Assembly: GCF_947179165.1 (NCBI RefSeq)
Contig: NC_077245.1
Location: 17,144,740 to 17,208,739, forward strand
DNA: 64,000 nt
Origin: Solanum dulcamara
Lineage: Eukaryota > Streptophyta > Magnoliopsida > Solanales > Solanaceae
Reading direction: 5' to 3'
The notes under the pieces were generated by a model. The model saw nothing but the letters and a program-made list of their open reading frames with translations, ran no database searches and was not told the origin of the DNA. Below are positions 23,688 to 34,640 of this stretch, in pieces (the first letter of the stretch is position 1; each line of letters starts with the position of its first letter). A program made the translations under genes and the position numbers.

Positions 23688-24678
23688 ATCCGTCGATTTA
23701 AAAAAATATTTGACTAACTTTAAAAAAATAATTAAAATCATTTGTATAATAAATCAACTTAAGATATTTGAAATAATTTATAAAAAAAGTATACTTTACT
23801 AAAATGACCAAGTAAAAAAGAAAAGAAAATTATTTGAAGAAAAAATATATAAACTCAACATATTTTAAGTAAATTAAGAATGATTAAGATTTGACTAAAA
23901 TATGATTAACAGAGAACACTTGCATATTTTTTAAAAATATAATAAACTTGAATTTTTTATTTTGAAACAAATAAAGGATTGTGGACCAGATACTTGAATA
24001 AATAAAGATAAAGATTCAATAAAATCTAAAAATGCAACCTTATAAAAAGAAATTAATTCTTCTTTTAGGGGATTTAATTAGATTAATCTAAAAATTAAAG
24101 TTAGAGTTAACAAATATTCAATCACAAGAATTTCTAGCCAAAAATAGTTGATTTGAATTTCAAAAGGAGCCGTCTGAGAGAGGGAAAAGGATCAGATTTT
24201 ACAAAAGTCAAAGGAGATGAAAACACATTCCTAAAAATCTGAAATTGATTTAGGCGCCTTCTGATTTGAATTAGATTTAAGCAAGAAAATATGAACCAAA
24301 GTCAACAATAAGGTCTCTATTAAATCTCAAGATTTCATAGATGGAGAGAGAAGAAAAGATTACAATTATTGTTGGGAAATTGACAGAGACGAGGGAGACG
24401 CCGAGAAGGATGCGTGAAGGGGTGTATGTATATGGGTGTAGATGGATATGTTGTTGAAGCTGTGAAAATTAAGGATAGTGAATTGAAATGAAAATAGTAA
24501 TTTGAATTGAGTTTTATTGCAGAAAGAAATTGATATTATTGTGTATTGTAGAGAATGCGTTAGTGGGAATTAGACACGTAGGAATTGAGGTGTAGGTCAG
24601 TTGTAAATGTTGTTGTGTTGTAGTAATGTAAGTATTGTATATTATATTTGCTGTAGAGAGTAATTGGTAGGGAAATAG
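23688..24678 (-). repeat. Antisense Tat/Ogre-like LTR, middle piece
   Basis: The reverse complement of the forward LTR resumes directly after 23687 (ATCCGTCGATTTAAA against ATCCAACGATTTAAA) and can be followed through the 'agacatttcaa/ttaattgaac' blocks. From about 24150 to 24470 similarity to the forward LTR is weak, so this LTR belongs to a diverged subfamily or has been rearranged. It ends where the chromodomain element inserts at 24679. Confidence 0.7.
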
Positions 24679-26478
24679 TGTCACGACCCCGATCCGCCGT
24701 GACTGGCACCCACAATATTCCTCTAGTGGGAGAACCATATTTACAGCCCAACTTATCAAACTTAATAGATAACAATTAAAGACTAGTGAAAGCAGGAATA
24801 AAACCAGAAATAGTACTGAGTTCCCATAAACTCAGCTAATAATTTTTAATAATAAATGAAATGCGAAAATATCCTAGGAATTGAAAGTCGTCTGTACCAA
24901 AACTCTAACAAAGTATCCGAATAAGAAAAAGGGAAACACTCCTAAAAGGTAGTCATAAAACTAAAATAGTGTTTGAAAATCTGAGTCCTTAAAAAGGGGC
25001 TAGAACAAACAAGAGTCCACGGTAGCTTGAAACAAACATCTTACCCTTGAACTCGAACAAATTTCACTCTTCTAACCGAGGTCTCTCCATAGCCGGCTAA
25101 ATATGTCATGTAGTACACAAAAGGCAGAGCAAGAGTAGTATTAGTACACAAAAATAATGATGTACTGGTAGGATCACGCGGTTAGCTAATAAGAAGATCA
25201 TAGACAAGTAAATTCCACACAATAGATATAAACATTTACAGAATAAGTCAACTAATCTCAAGTTCAACTACATTCAGCAATATCAGAACTCAATATCTTC
25301 CATATGCTATAAATTCACACAAGGGACCTACAAATAATTAATTTTTTGTTGGACGTGGCACCCAATCCAAATATGTGCCAAAGCATGACATTCGATCCAA
25401 ATATATCATATCAGAATATGATACTCGATCCAAATATGTGTCGAAACGGGACACCCGATCCAAGTATACCACAATCATAAATACATTCAGTATTTACAGT
25501 ATTTATATCACCAAGAACAGATTCATCACAAAAGCAGGCCAGCAAGTGATTATTTTGCACATAATCTAGCATGTTTCCCTATTCATATACACACATGCAT
25601 ATCATGAAGCAATTTAACAAGTATATGAAATACACACATGAAACTAAACCATCACCTACCTCAAATTCAAGCTTTAACAACTTTACAATCCAAGAGCCCT
25701 CCCTTTTCGGGTTCGTTCTTCTCGTTCTTGGTCTAGAGACAGTAAATACATATAAAGGATCAACACAATGGCCTAACTATTAAGAAAAACAACAAAATTC
25801 TCATCCTAGGCCAAACCCATGATCCTAAACCCACCGCAGGGCTATTTCCCACCATTAATTTTCAATTCAAACCCTCCCCAAAATTTCTAGATTCTAGGAA
25901 TTAAAGGATAAATTTAGGGAGTAAAATCTTTACCTTAAGCGTGAAAATCTATGGGAAAATGATAGAAATCGCCCAAGGTCGCCTCAATCATTCTAGAAAT
26001 TGATTTTGCAAAAAAAGATCATTTTTAGGGTTTTTTCCAACTTAAGTCGCGTCTGCCCCGCTCTAGCGAGACCCATCCCACTTTGGCGGCTCCGCTCTGG
26101 CGGGAGAAATCCAGCTTTAGCGGGATATATATAAATAGTGACATAGGAGTTTAATCTCCAAGCCCCTATTTCACAACACACCCTCTTTCTAAAACGTATT
26201 AAAATATACCCTTCACGCTAAATTCGATTTCGAGAATTTTACTCGTCCGAATGCGATTTTGCGAAGCCATAAATGTTCCCATCATCTTAGCTATTAGATT
26301 ATCCAATTAAATCATAGATTCTCTCACCCATCCTTCACATAGTCATCTTAGACTTCACCTGACTCAGAATTTATCAAAGTCTAACCTAGGCTAAATTTTT
26401 TCAAAGTTACTACCAAGTTTGTTGGCCCGAAATCTTTCCCCATTGGACTATTCCTAACAAAGGAGATAGGTAGTTACA
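24679..26478 (-). repeat. 3' LTR of the chromodomain Gypsy element
   Basis: About 1800 bp. It matches 31657-33406 through shared blocks such as 'agtcgtctgtaccaaaactctaacaaag' and the GATCCAAATATAT...GACAC tandem repeats (25360-25470). It has TGTCACGACC and GTTACA ends. Confidence 0.88.
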
Positions 26479-26489
26479 ATAGATACCAA

Positions 26490-29400
26490 TTTACCCATCA
26501 CTCATCCCCAAGTGACTAACTAGGGAAAACAGGGCTAAAGTAGATATAGGTGGCACCTGTTTCGTCGAACAGTTGAGGATACTTGTCTCGCATGTCTTTC
26601 TCATCTTTCCAAGTAGCTTCCTCTACTGAATGATGTTTACATTACACTTTAACCATGTTTATCTCTTAAGTACTCTCGGACATCACGATCAAGATTTATA
26701 ACTGGCTCCTCCTCATACGAGAATTCCTTGTCTAATATCACTGAGTCTCATTTAATGATGTAGTCCCCATATCCATGGTACTTTTTCAGCATAGACACAT
26801 GGAACACTGGGTGTATCCTAGACAAGCTAGGTGGTAAGGTTAATTGTACACCACTGGCCCTACATAGTTAAGAATTTTAAAAGGGCCAATATAGCGAGGA
26901 CTAAATTTGCCCTTCTTGCCAAACCTCACTACTCCTTTAATGGGTGACACTTTTAGAAGTACTTGCTCACCAGCCTCGAATGTCATATCCCTTACTTTTT
27001 GGTCAGCATACTCCTTCTAACAACTTTGAGCCGCTAGAAGCTTATTTTGGATGCTTCTTACCTTATCCTGAGCATCCCTCACCAACTACTCTACTTCCCC
27101 AACTTCAAACCACTCTATGGGAGACCTGCATCCCCTCCCATACAGGGCTTCAAATGGTGACATATCAATACTGAAGTGGTAGCTATTATTGTAGGAGAAC
27201 TCACACAGGGGCAAAAACTTGTCCCAATAACCCCAAAATCGATCACGCATACCCTCAACATGTCTTCTAGCACTTAGATAGTCTTCTCTAATTGCGCATC
27301 TGTCTTTGGATGGAAAGCGGTGTTAAAAGTGAGTTGAGCGCCCAATTTTTCATGTAACGTTTCCTAAAATTTGGAAGTGAATTACGTACCACGGTCTAAA
27401 ATGATAGAAAGGGGCAGCCCGTGTAGCCTTACAATCACTTTCACATAAATCCTGGCCAGCTGTTGTGCATTGTAGTCTAATCTAACTAGGATAAAGTGCG
27501 CCGACTTTGTTAACCTATCAACCACCACCCAAATGGAGTCATGATTTCCCAAAGTCCATGAAATCCATGGCTATTCTCTCCCACTTCAATTCAGGAATGG
27601 GCATTTTTTGTAGAAAAGGTGTAGGTCTTTGGTGCTCATATTTCACCTATTGGCAGTTCTGACACTTGGCTACATATTCATCTATCACTTTTTTCATAGC
27701 ATGCCACTAATACAACCATTTCAAGTATTAATACATCTTAGTCATTCACGGGTGAGTAGAGTATCGTGAACTATAAGATTCAGACAAGATTTTCTGAATT
27801 AGTCCATCTACCCGGCGAACACAAATCCTTCCCCAAAAGTGAAGCACACGCCCCACCTGCATCAAGTTTTGATTCTTGAGCCTTGCCCATCAACACTTTT
27901 CCTCTAATTTCATTTAAGTTAACATCTTCAAACTTCTTGGTCTTGATCTCTTCTATAAAAGTGGGTCTTAGATCAACTCCCGCCATTATCCCACCTTTCT
28001 CTGAGATGCCTAGCCTTATGAACCTGGCCTCTAAGGCCTAAATTCCTCTAGCCAGGGGTCGCTCTTAAGGGATCCCAAACAAGCTAGACTGCCTATGCTC
28101 ATCAGTTTTTGGCTCAATGTATCTGCTACCACATTAGCCTTACCTGGATGGTACTGGATGGTGACATCATAGTCTTTAAGCAACTACATCCACCTTCGCT
28201 GTCTAAAATTCAAGTCCTTCTGGGTGAACACATGTTGTAAGTTGCGGTGATTAGTAAACACCTCACACTTAATGGCATACAAATAATGTCTCTAGATTTT
28301 TAGTGCAAATACTACCGCTGCCAATTCCAAGTCATGAGTCGGGTAGTTTCTCTCATGCACCTTCAATTATCGCGAAGCATATGCTACAACATTCTTAGCC
28401 CGCATCAACACAATACCTAAACCGGAATGCGAAGCATCTCAATAAATAATGAAATCCTTACCATCGATCGACACGGTCAGAATTGATATTGTGGTCAGAA
28501 GAGCTTGAGCTTTTGGAAGCTCTCTTCACACTTGTCAGTCCACTTGAACGGTACCTCATTTTTAGTCATCCTGGTCAAGTAAGTAGCAATAGAAGCAAAG
28601 TTTTTCACGAACTGGCGATAATAGCTGGCCAGTCCAATAAAACTTCTAACATCGGTCACAGAACTAGGCCTAGCCCAGTTCTTAACTGCCTTAATCTTTT
28701 GTAGGTTGTCCATTACCTTTTTTTTTTGAAACAATATGTCTTAAAAAGGCAACTAAAGGCAGCTAAAATTCACACTTAGACAATCTTGCATACAACTTTT
28801 GTCTTCCCAAAACACCTAGAATAATTCGAAGATGATTTGTATGTTCTTGTTCACTCTTTGAATATAACAATATATCATTCAGAAACACTATCACGAATGA
28901 ATTTAGGAACGGTTTGAACACCCCATTCATCAAACTCATGAAGGCTGCAAGTGGATTGGTCAATCTAAAGGACATCACCAAAAATTTCATAGTGCCTATA
29001 TCTAGTTATAAAAGTTGTTTCTAGGCACATCCTCAGGCATAATTTTCAACTGATGATACCCAGACCTGAGATTAATCTTTGGGAAGATTGAAGCACCTTG
29101 TAACTGTTCAAAAAGGTCATCAATATGAGGCAAAAGGTATTTATTTCTGATGATAACCTTATTGAGTTATAGGTAGTCAATGCACATTCCCATACTACCA
29201 TCCTTTTTCTTAACAAACAACACCGAAGCATCCCAAGGAAAGCACTAGGACGAATCAACCCCTTGTTAAGAAGATCCTATATCTGAGCCTTAAGCTCTCT
29301 CAACTCTGCTGAAGCCATATGATAGGGAGGAATGGAAATTGGAAAGATACCCGGCTCTAAATCAATGCAGAAATCTATATCTTGATCAGGAGGCATACCA

Positions 29401-29970
29401 TACAAGTCTTGAGGGAATAATTCTGAAAATTCACACGATGCTGGAATATACTCAATAGAAGGAGACTCTACATCCACATTTCGGATATGGTCCAAATAGG
29501 CCAAACAACCCTGCCCCATCATTTTTCTAGCCTGGAGAAAAGATATGACCTTAGCTGGATTAGGCTTCTACACCCCTTTCCACTCTAACCTTTCCCTCCC
29601 CGAGATCTCTAAAGCCACAATTTTTACATTGCAATTAAGTACAACAAAGTAGGGGGACAACCAAGTCATGCCTAAGATCACATCAAAATATATCATGTCT
29701 AAGATAGCTAAGTCAACCCAAGTCTAGTATCCCATAAACACAACAGAACAAGCATGATACATATGGGTGATTATGACTAACTCTCCAACAGGGATAGAAA
29801 TATGAACAGGGGCATCCAATATATCACACAGTGCATCAAAACCCAACACATATTTTACAAACACATAGGAATAAGTGGAACCAGATCAAATAATATAGTA
29901 GTCATCCATTCATAGACAAGGATAGTACCTGTGATAACTGCGTTAGACGCCTCTACCTTAGTCTTGCCCA
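26490..29970 (-). pseudogene. pol of the chromodomain Gypsy element (PR-RT-RNase H-IN-CHD)
   Basis: Reading the minus strand from 29970 down: a protease remnant around 29900 (a one-base loss at the FD-GSTYSYV active site), then the reverse transcriptase start DLYGMPPDQDIDFCIDLEPG (about 29400), FLVMSFRLTNPLAAFMSLMN with the catalytic YxDD replaced by FLND (about 28870), and VRSFIGLASYYRQFVKNFA (about 28640). The integrase shows DSIWVVVDRLTKSAHFILV (about 27490-27550). The C-terminus has VFHVSMLKKYHG-like sequence and a chromodomain with HHSVEEATWKDEKDMR (about 26590-26650). Stop codons and frame changes occur throughout. The polyprotein would copy and integrate the element; this copy is inactive. 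Confidence 0.87.
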
Positions 29971-29974
29971 AAAA

Positions 29975-31438
29975 TGCATAAAACTGAGCCCGATCATCCG
30001 ACGGGCTACCTCTCTACCTGGTTGGGCTGCTCCTCAACCTACACTAACATTACCTCGGCCCTCACCACCTCTTGAATTTCCTCCTCACCCACCATGTGGA
30101 TGTCTTCTACCATTACTCCCTCCAGCTGCTCGGACCACTACTCTAGCCTGCTGGGATACTGAAACTGTCCTGCGGGAGTGAGGGCACTCCCTTTGTATAT
30201 GACTCAGCTCTCCACAATTAAAGTAACTGAGATCAAAGGACGGATGGCTACTTGGGAATGATGCTCCTGACCCTTATGGGCTGGATGTTACTGTGGAGTA
30301 CCTAAAATATTGCTGGTAAAAGGGGGCAGTGCTGACTGAATTGGCCAGGCAGTAATCACCGGCCTGCCTGACCCTCTAATAGGATCCCTGAAAGTTACCT
30401 GCACTCTTGGGCTTCTTAGACAAAGCTTTGGCTTGCCCATCTTTTCTCACATCTAGAACCTTCTTAACAAAGTCGATGACTTCGTTGAAACTCCTACCAG
30501 ACGAAGTCATATGGATAGAAAGTACCTGCAACTCAGGTTTCAACCATTTCACGAACAACCCAATCTTCTACTCCTCTATAGTGACCAGCTGAGTTGCATA
30601 CCTGGCTAATGCATGAAACTAGGCTTCATAAGCAGCCACTAATAACCCTCCCTGCTCAAGGTCCATAAACTCATCCTTTTTTCTGTCTCTCAAAGTATAG
30701 GGCATGTTTTTTTTTAGGAACAGAGCATAGAACTAAACCCAAGTGAGTGTGGGAAACGCAGGCAAATGACATTCCACATATGCCCTCTACCACTACTTGG
30801 CCTTACCCTACACCTGAAAAGTCACAAACTCTACTCCATGATGATGGACCATACCCAGATTTTGCAACCTCTCATAGCAATCAAGAATAAATTCATAGGC
30901 ATCTTTATTATCAGTACCATGGAAGACTGGGGATTTGAGCTTGAGGAACTTGGTGAGTATTTCATGTTCAGTACCGGTCATTATTGGACCCATGAGTGGT
31001 TTGAAAAAGGCAACAGTGCCTATTACTTCATCTACTAACAGAGTTGCGGCAACAAACGGATGAGCCACAAGAGCTGGTGTTGTGGGTATGGTAGAGACAA
31101 CTCTAGTGCCGGCCAACCCACTTAAGAATGCCATGATCTGTTGAGTGAATATGAGGTCTAGAGGGGAAATATCAGCAGCCCATGTCTGGGTTTCCTCCTC
31201 CTGTTCAGCATGCTCTTCCTCCTCTTCAACTCCTTCGTCTCCCTCTAACTTATTCTGGGAGTAGGAGGGGTCTCATCTGCTAGCACTTCCTCAATATGAA
31301 CTTTCACTATGGCAGGTGTTGCTTTTCCTTTGCCCCTACCTCGCCTGTCTCTCCCTCTGTCATGCTGTCGAATGATAGCTCTTCTTTTAGCTCCACTGGA
31401 GCTACGGGATTGACACCGTTATAGCGAGTGTTGACCAT
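29975..31438 (-). pseudogene. gag of the chromodomain Gypsy element
   Basis: The start MVNTRYNGVNPVAPVELKEE (ATG at 31438 on the minus strand) is the usual Tekay-type gag start. The best capsid stretch, 31134-30808, includes FLKLKSPVFHGTDNKDAYEF and CYERLQNLGMVHHHGVEFVT. SSGRSFNEVIDFVKKV follows at about 30480. The zinc knuckle near 30220 reads SYFNCGELSHIQRECP, with Tyr in place of the first Cys. Several stops lie between segments. Confidence 0.83.
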
Positions 31439-31640
31439 CTGCTGACAAGAGAGTTAAAGATATTAGATAACAATTTGAATCGCCAAATACCAATTGGAAT
31501 CAAGTAATAGCATGAAGGAAAGAAATAATGAAACTTTTCCTAAAATCCTGTAGCCTCTCGAATCAAAGTACATACGTTTCTGTACCATTTTGCAAAACTG
31601 TACTAGACTCATTTTGGTATGACCAGATCTAGGGAACCAG

Positions 31641-31654
31641 GCTCTAATACCAAC
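31641..31654 (-). other. tRNA-Met primer-binding site of the chromodomain element
   Basis: On the minus strand the sequence is GTTGGTATTAGAGC, one change from the TGGTATCAGAGC complementary to initiator tRNA-Met. It sits two bases inside the 5' LTR. Confidence 0.85.
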
Positions 31655-31656
31655 TT

Positions 31657-33406
31657 TTTCACGACCCCAAACTACCGTTACTTGAACCCAAAATAACCCT
31701 CCAGTAGGAGAACCATATTTATAGCCCAACTTATCAAACTTAAAAGACAACAATTAAAGACTTGCGGAAGAAACAATAAAAACAAAAATAATATTGAGTT
31801 CCCATAATCTCAGCCAATTTAATAACAAAAAAAATGCGAAAATAACCAAGGAACTAAAAGTCGTCCGTACCAAAACTCTAACAAAGCATCCAAATAAGAA
31901 AAGGGAAGCACTCCCAAAAGGTAGTCATAAAACTAAAATAGTGTTTGAAAATCTGAGTCTTGTAAAAGGGACTAGAAAAGAGAAGAGTCCACAGCAGCTT
32001 GAAACAAACAGCTCACCCTTGAACTCGAACAAGTTTCACTCTTCTAACCGAGGTCTCTCCGCAGTCGAATGAATATGCCATATGCTCAATAAAAGGTAGA
32101 GCAAGAGTAGTATCGGTACACAAAACCAATAGTGTACTAATAGGATCACACGGTTAGCCAATAAATGGATCATAAACAAGTAAATTCCACAAAATAGGCA
32201 TATACATATACAAAATAAGTCAACTAATCTCTAGTTCAACTATATTCAGCAATATCACAACTCAATATCTTCCACATGTTATAACTTCACAGAAGGGTCC
32301 TATCAAGGGACCTAAAACATGATACCCGATCCAAATATATACCGGAGTGTGACACCCGATCCAAATATATCCTGTCGGAATGTGACACCTAATTTAAATA
32401 TGTGTCGAAATATGACATCCGATCCAAACATACCATAATCACAAATACATTCAGTATTTACAGTATTTATAACACTAAGAATAGGTTCATCACAAAAACA
32501 GGCCAGCAAGTGATCATTTCACATATAATCTAGCATGTTTCCCTATTCATATAAATGCATGTATATCATGAAGCAATTTAACAAGTATATGAAACACATA
32601 CAAGAAACTAGACCATCACCTACCTCAAATTCAAGTTTCAACAACTTTACAATGCAAGAGCCTTCTCTTTTCGGGTTCGTTCTTCTCTTTCTTGGTCTAA
32701 AAACAATAAATACATATAAAGGATCAACACAATGACCTAACTATCATGAAAAATAACACAATTCTCATCCTAGGCGAAACCCATGATCATAATCCCACCC
32801 TAGGGCTATTTTCTACTATTAATTTTCAATTTAAACCCTCCCAAATAATTACCAACCATAATTTCTAGGTTCTAAGAATCAAAGGATAAATTTAGGAAGT
32901 GAAATCCTTACCTTAAGCATGGAAATTCATAGGAAATCGATAGAAATTGCCCCAGGTCACCTCCTGTTGTTCTAGAAACTATTTTCATAGAAAAAGACCG
33001 TTTCTGGGATTTTTTCTAACTTAAGTTGCGTCTGCCCCGCTCTGGTGGGATATGCGGAAACTGTGAGCTCGAAGTTTAAGCTCCAATCCCCAATTTCATA
33101 ACACACCCCCTTCTCCAGATGTATTAAAATATACCTTTCATGCGAAATCCGATTATGAGAGTTTTACTCGCCCGTATGCGATTCCGCGAAGCCATAAATA
33201 TTTTGTATCGTCTTGGCTATCATCTTATCCAATTAAATCAATGATTCACTCTCCCACCATTCACATAGTCACCCTAGACTTCCCCTGATTTAGAATTCGT
33301 TCAAATCTTGCCTAGGCTAAATTTTTTCGAAATTACTATCCAAAGTTTTCTGGCCCGAAATCCTTTCTCATTGGCCTATTCCTAACGACGGGGACAGATC
33401 GTTACA
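31657..33406 (-). repeat. 5' LTR of the chromodomain Gypsy element
   Basis: About 1750 bp, matching 24679-26478. Its inner end reads TTTCACGACCCC where the other copy has TGTCACGACCCC, a mutated terminal dinucleotide. Tandem GATCCAAATATAT...GACAC units lie at about 32310-32430. Confidence 0.88.
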
Positions 33407-34286
33407 AATTGGTGGTGGGTTGTGTGTTGTAATCTAATTGGGTAGGTTAGTTTGGAAAATAATAATGTATAGGTGTTGAAAAATTGATAGTAAATAGGTG
33501 TTGAAAAATAATAGTGCATATGTATTGGAAAATTGGTAGGCTAGTTGTTGAAAAATAATAATGTATAGGTATATAGGTGTTGAAAAATAATAATGTAGCT
33601 ATTGTTGAAAAATAATAAAGTTTAAGTATATAGGTGTTGAAAAATAATAATGTATATGTGTTGGAAAATTGGTAGGCTAGTTGCCATGTGTTGTTGTCTG
33701 CAATTGTTGTTGTTGTTATTAGGTAGTGGACATGTAGTTTGTAGGAAATGGGAAAGTTGGGGTCGGTTGGGTTGGGAATTGTTAAGTGTAGGAAATTGTG
33801 GAATTAGGTAGGAAAAACAGCTAGGCTTACACTTTAACAAATGGTCACATAGTTTCAATTATAGCCAATTGAATTATGAATTTAGCCAAAATAAATTTAA
33901 TTAGCAAATTCGGCTAAAAAATTAAATAAGATGAATTAATATTAATTAATTAACGATCTTCTAAATTCAAATAAAATAAATTAGCTAACTTAATTAAACT
34001 AATTAATTCAAAAATATAAACTACTACTTTACAAAATAATTAATTAAAAATAAAATCTTTTTGAGATCATTTTCGAATATTTATTAAAACTAATAATTAT
34101 ATTAATGAAATCATATGGATATATATATATTATATATATATCATTCAAAATTTATAAAAATGACCAAATTACTTTTAAAAAACATTTTAATTTTTTTTTA
34201 AAAAAACTAATCACTTCAAATTGTTTAAAATTGAAGAAGCTCGATAATCAATTTACGTTTTAGAGGGTCAAATTTGGGTGTCAACA
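33407..34286 (-). repeat. Antisense Tat/Ogre-like LTR, right piece
   Basis: The final 450 bp are the reverse complement of the first part of the forward LTRs, through AAAATTGAAGAAGCTCGAT (34229-34247) to TTTGGGTGTCAACA at 34286, the complement of the TGTTGACACCC start. The portion 33415-33800 is rich in GTTGAAAAATAATAATGTAT repeats and less similar. No purine tract or primer site follows 34286, so this is probably the outer end of an old element or solo LTR. Confidence 0.75.
33470..33680. repeat. Short tandem repeat, GTTGAAAAATAATAATGTATAG unit
   Basis: At least six degenerate copies of GGTGTTGAAAAATAATAATG with GTATAGGT or GGTAGGCTAGTT spacers occur. It is non-coding and lies inside the antisense LTR piece. 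Confidence 0.8.
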
Positions 34287-34469
34287 AATGTTACAATTTC
34301 AATATTTGTACTGTGAAGAGATCTTTTGGTTGGTTGTCAATTTCCAAATCTTATCAATTTTCAACCTTCCAGCAACAACCTTTTCAATATTTGCCGCAAT
34401 TTTTGGTGTCTTTTTTCTTCATTTTATTTTTAATATTTTGATCATATATATTTTTGTGTTGATCCATAT

Positions 34470-34640
34470 TTTTCAATAAATTGGTATCGGAGCTTTGATT
34501 TGCAATATCTATATTTTAAGAGAAACGATGGAAGTCATTCAAAATAACCATTCTACTAGTGTTTGCTTTCATTGTTTCTCCAAAAATATAGATATTGTGA
34601 ACCAATACTCTGATACCAGTTTGTTGAAAAAAACTAGACT
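34470..34640. repeat. Inverted pair of Copia primer-site segments
   Basis: On the plus strand, TTGGTATCGGAGC (34481-34493) is followed by a CAATATCTATATTTTAAGAG stretch and an ATGGAAGTC gag-like start. On the minus strand, CTGGTATCAGAGT is followed by CAATATCTATATTTTTGGAG and ATGAAAGC. The two face each other over about 140 bp. Each resembles an LTR end plus tRNA-Met primer site of a Copia element. The flanking sequence (34641-34960, with GTGAAAACGTTTTTAAATAT) looks like an antisense LTR. Confidence 0.7.

Larger units (their letters stand above)
24679..33406 (-). mobile_element. Chromodomain Gypsy retrotransposon (Tekay/Del-like), decayed
   Basis: The element has LTRs at 24679-26478 and 31657-33406 in reverse orientation, with outer ends TGTCACGACCCC and GATCGTTACA. 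Flanks AATAG (24674-24678) and AATTG (33407-33411) form a 4-of-5 duplication. On the minus strand the order is LTR, tRNA-Met primer site, gag, protease, reverse transcriptase, RNase H, integrase, chromodomain, LTR. Chromoviruses of this type insert into heterochromatin through the chromodomain. All coding parts carry stops and frame changes, and the LTRs differ visibly (roughly 85% alike in stretches compared by eye), so this is an old copy. Confidence 0.9.

Noticed and set aside
24514..24775. Minus-strand frames at 24514-24775
   Set aside because: They span the junction of the antisense LTR and the Gypsy LTR and have no family similarity.
30766..31038. Plus-strand 90-codon frame
   Set aside because: It is the shadow of the minus-strand Gypsy gag, whose capsid motifs are clear.
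34481..34493. tRNA gene suggested by TTGGTATCGGAGC
   Set aside because: It is a retroelement primer-binding site; no cloverleaf surrounds it. No tRNA or rRNA gene was recognised anywhere in the window.
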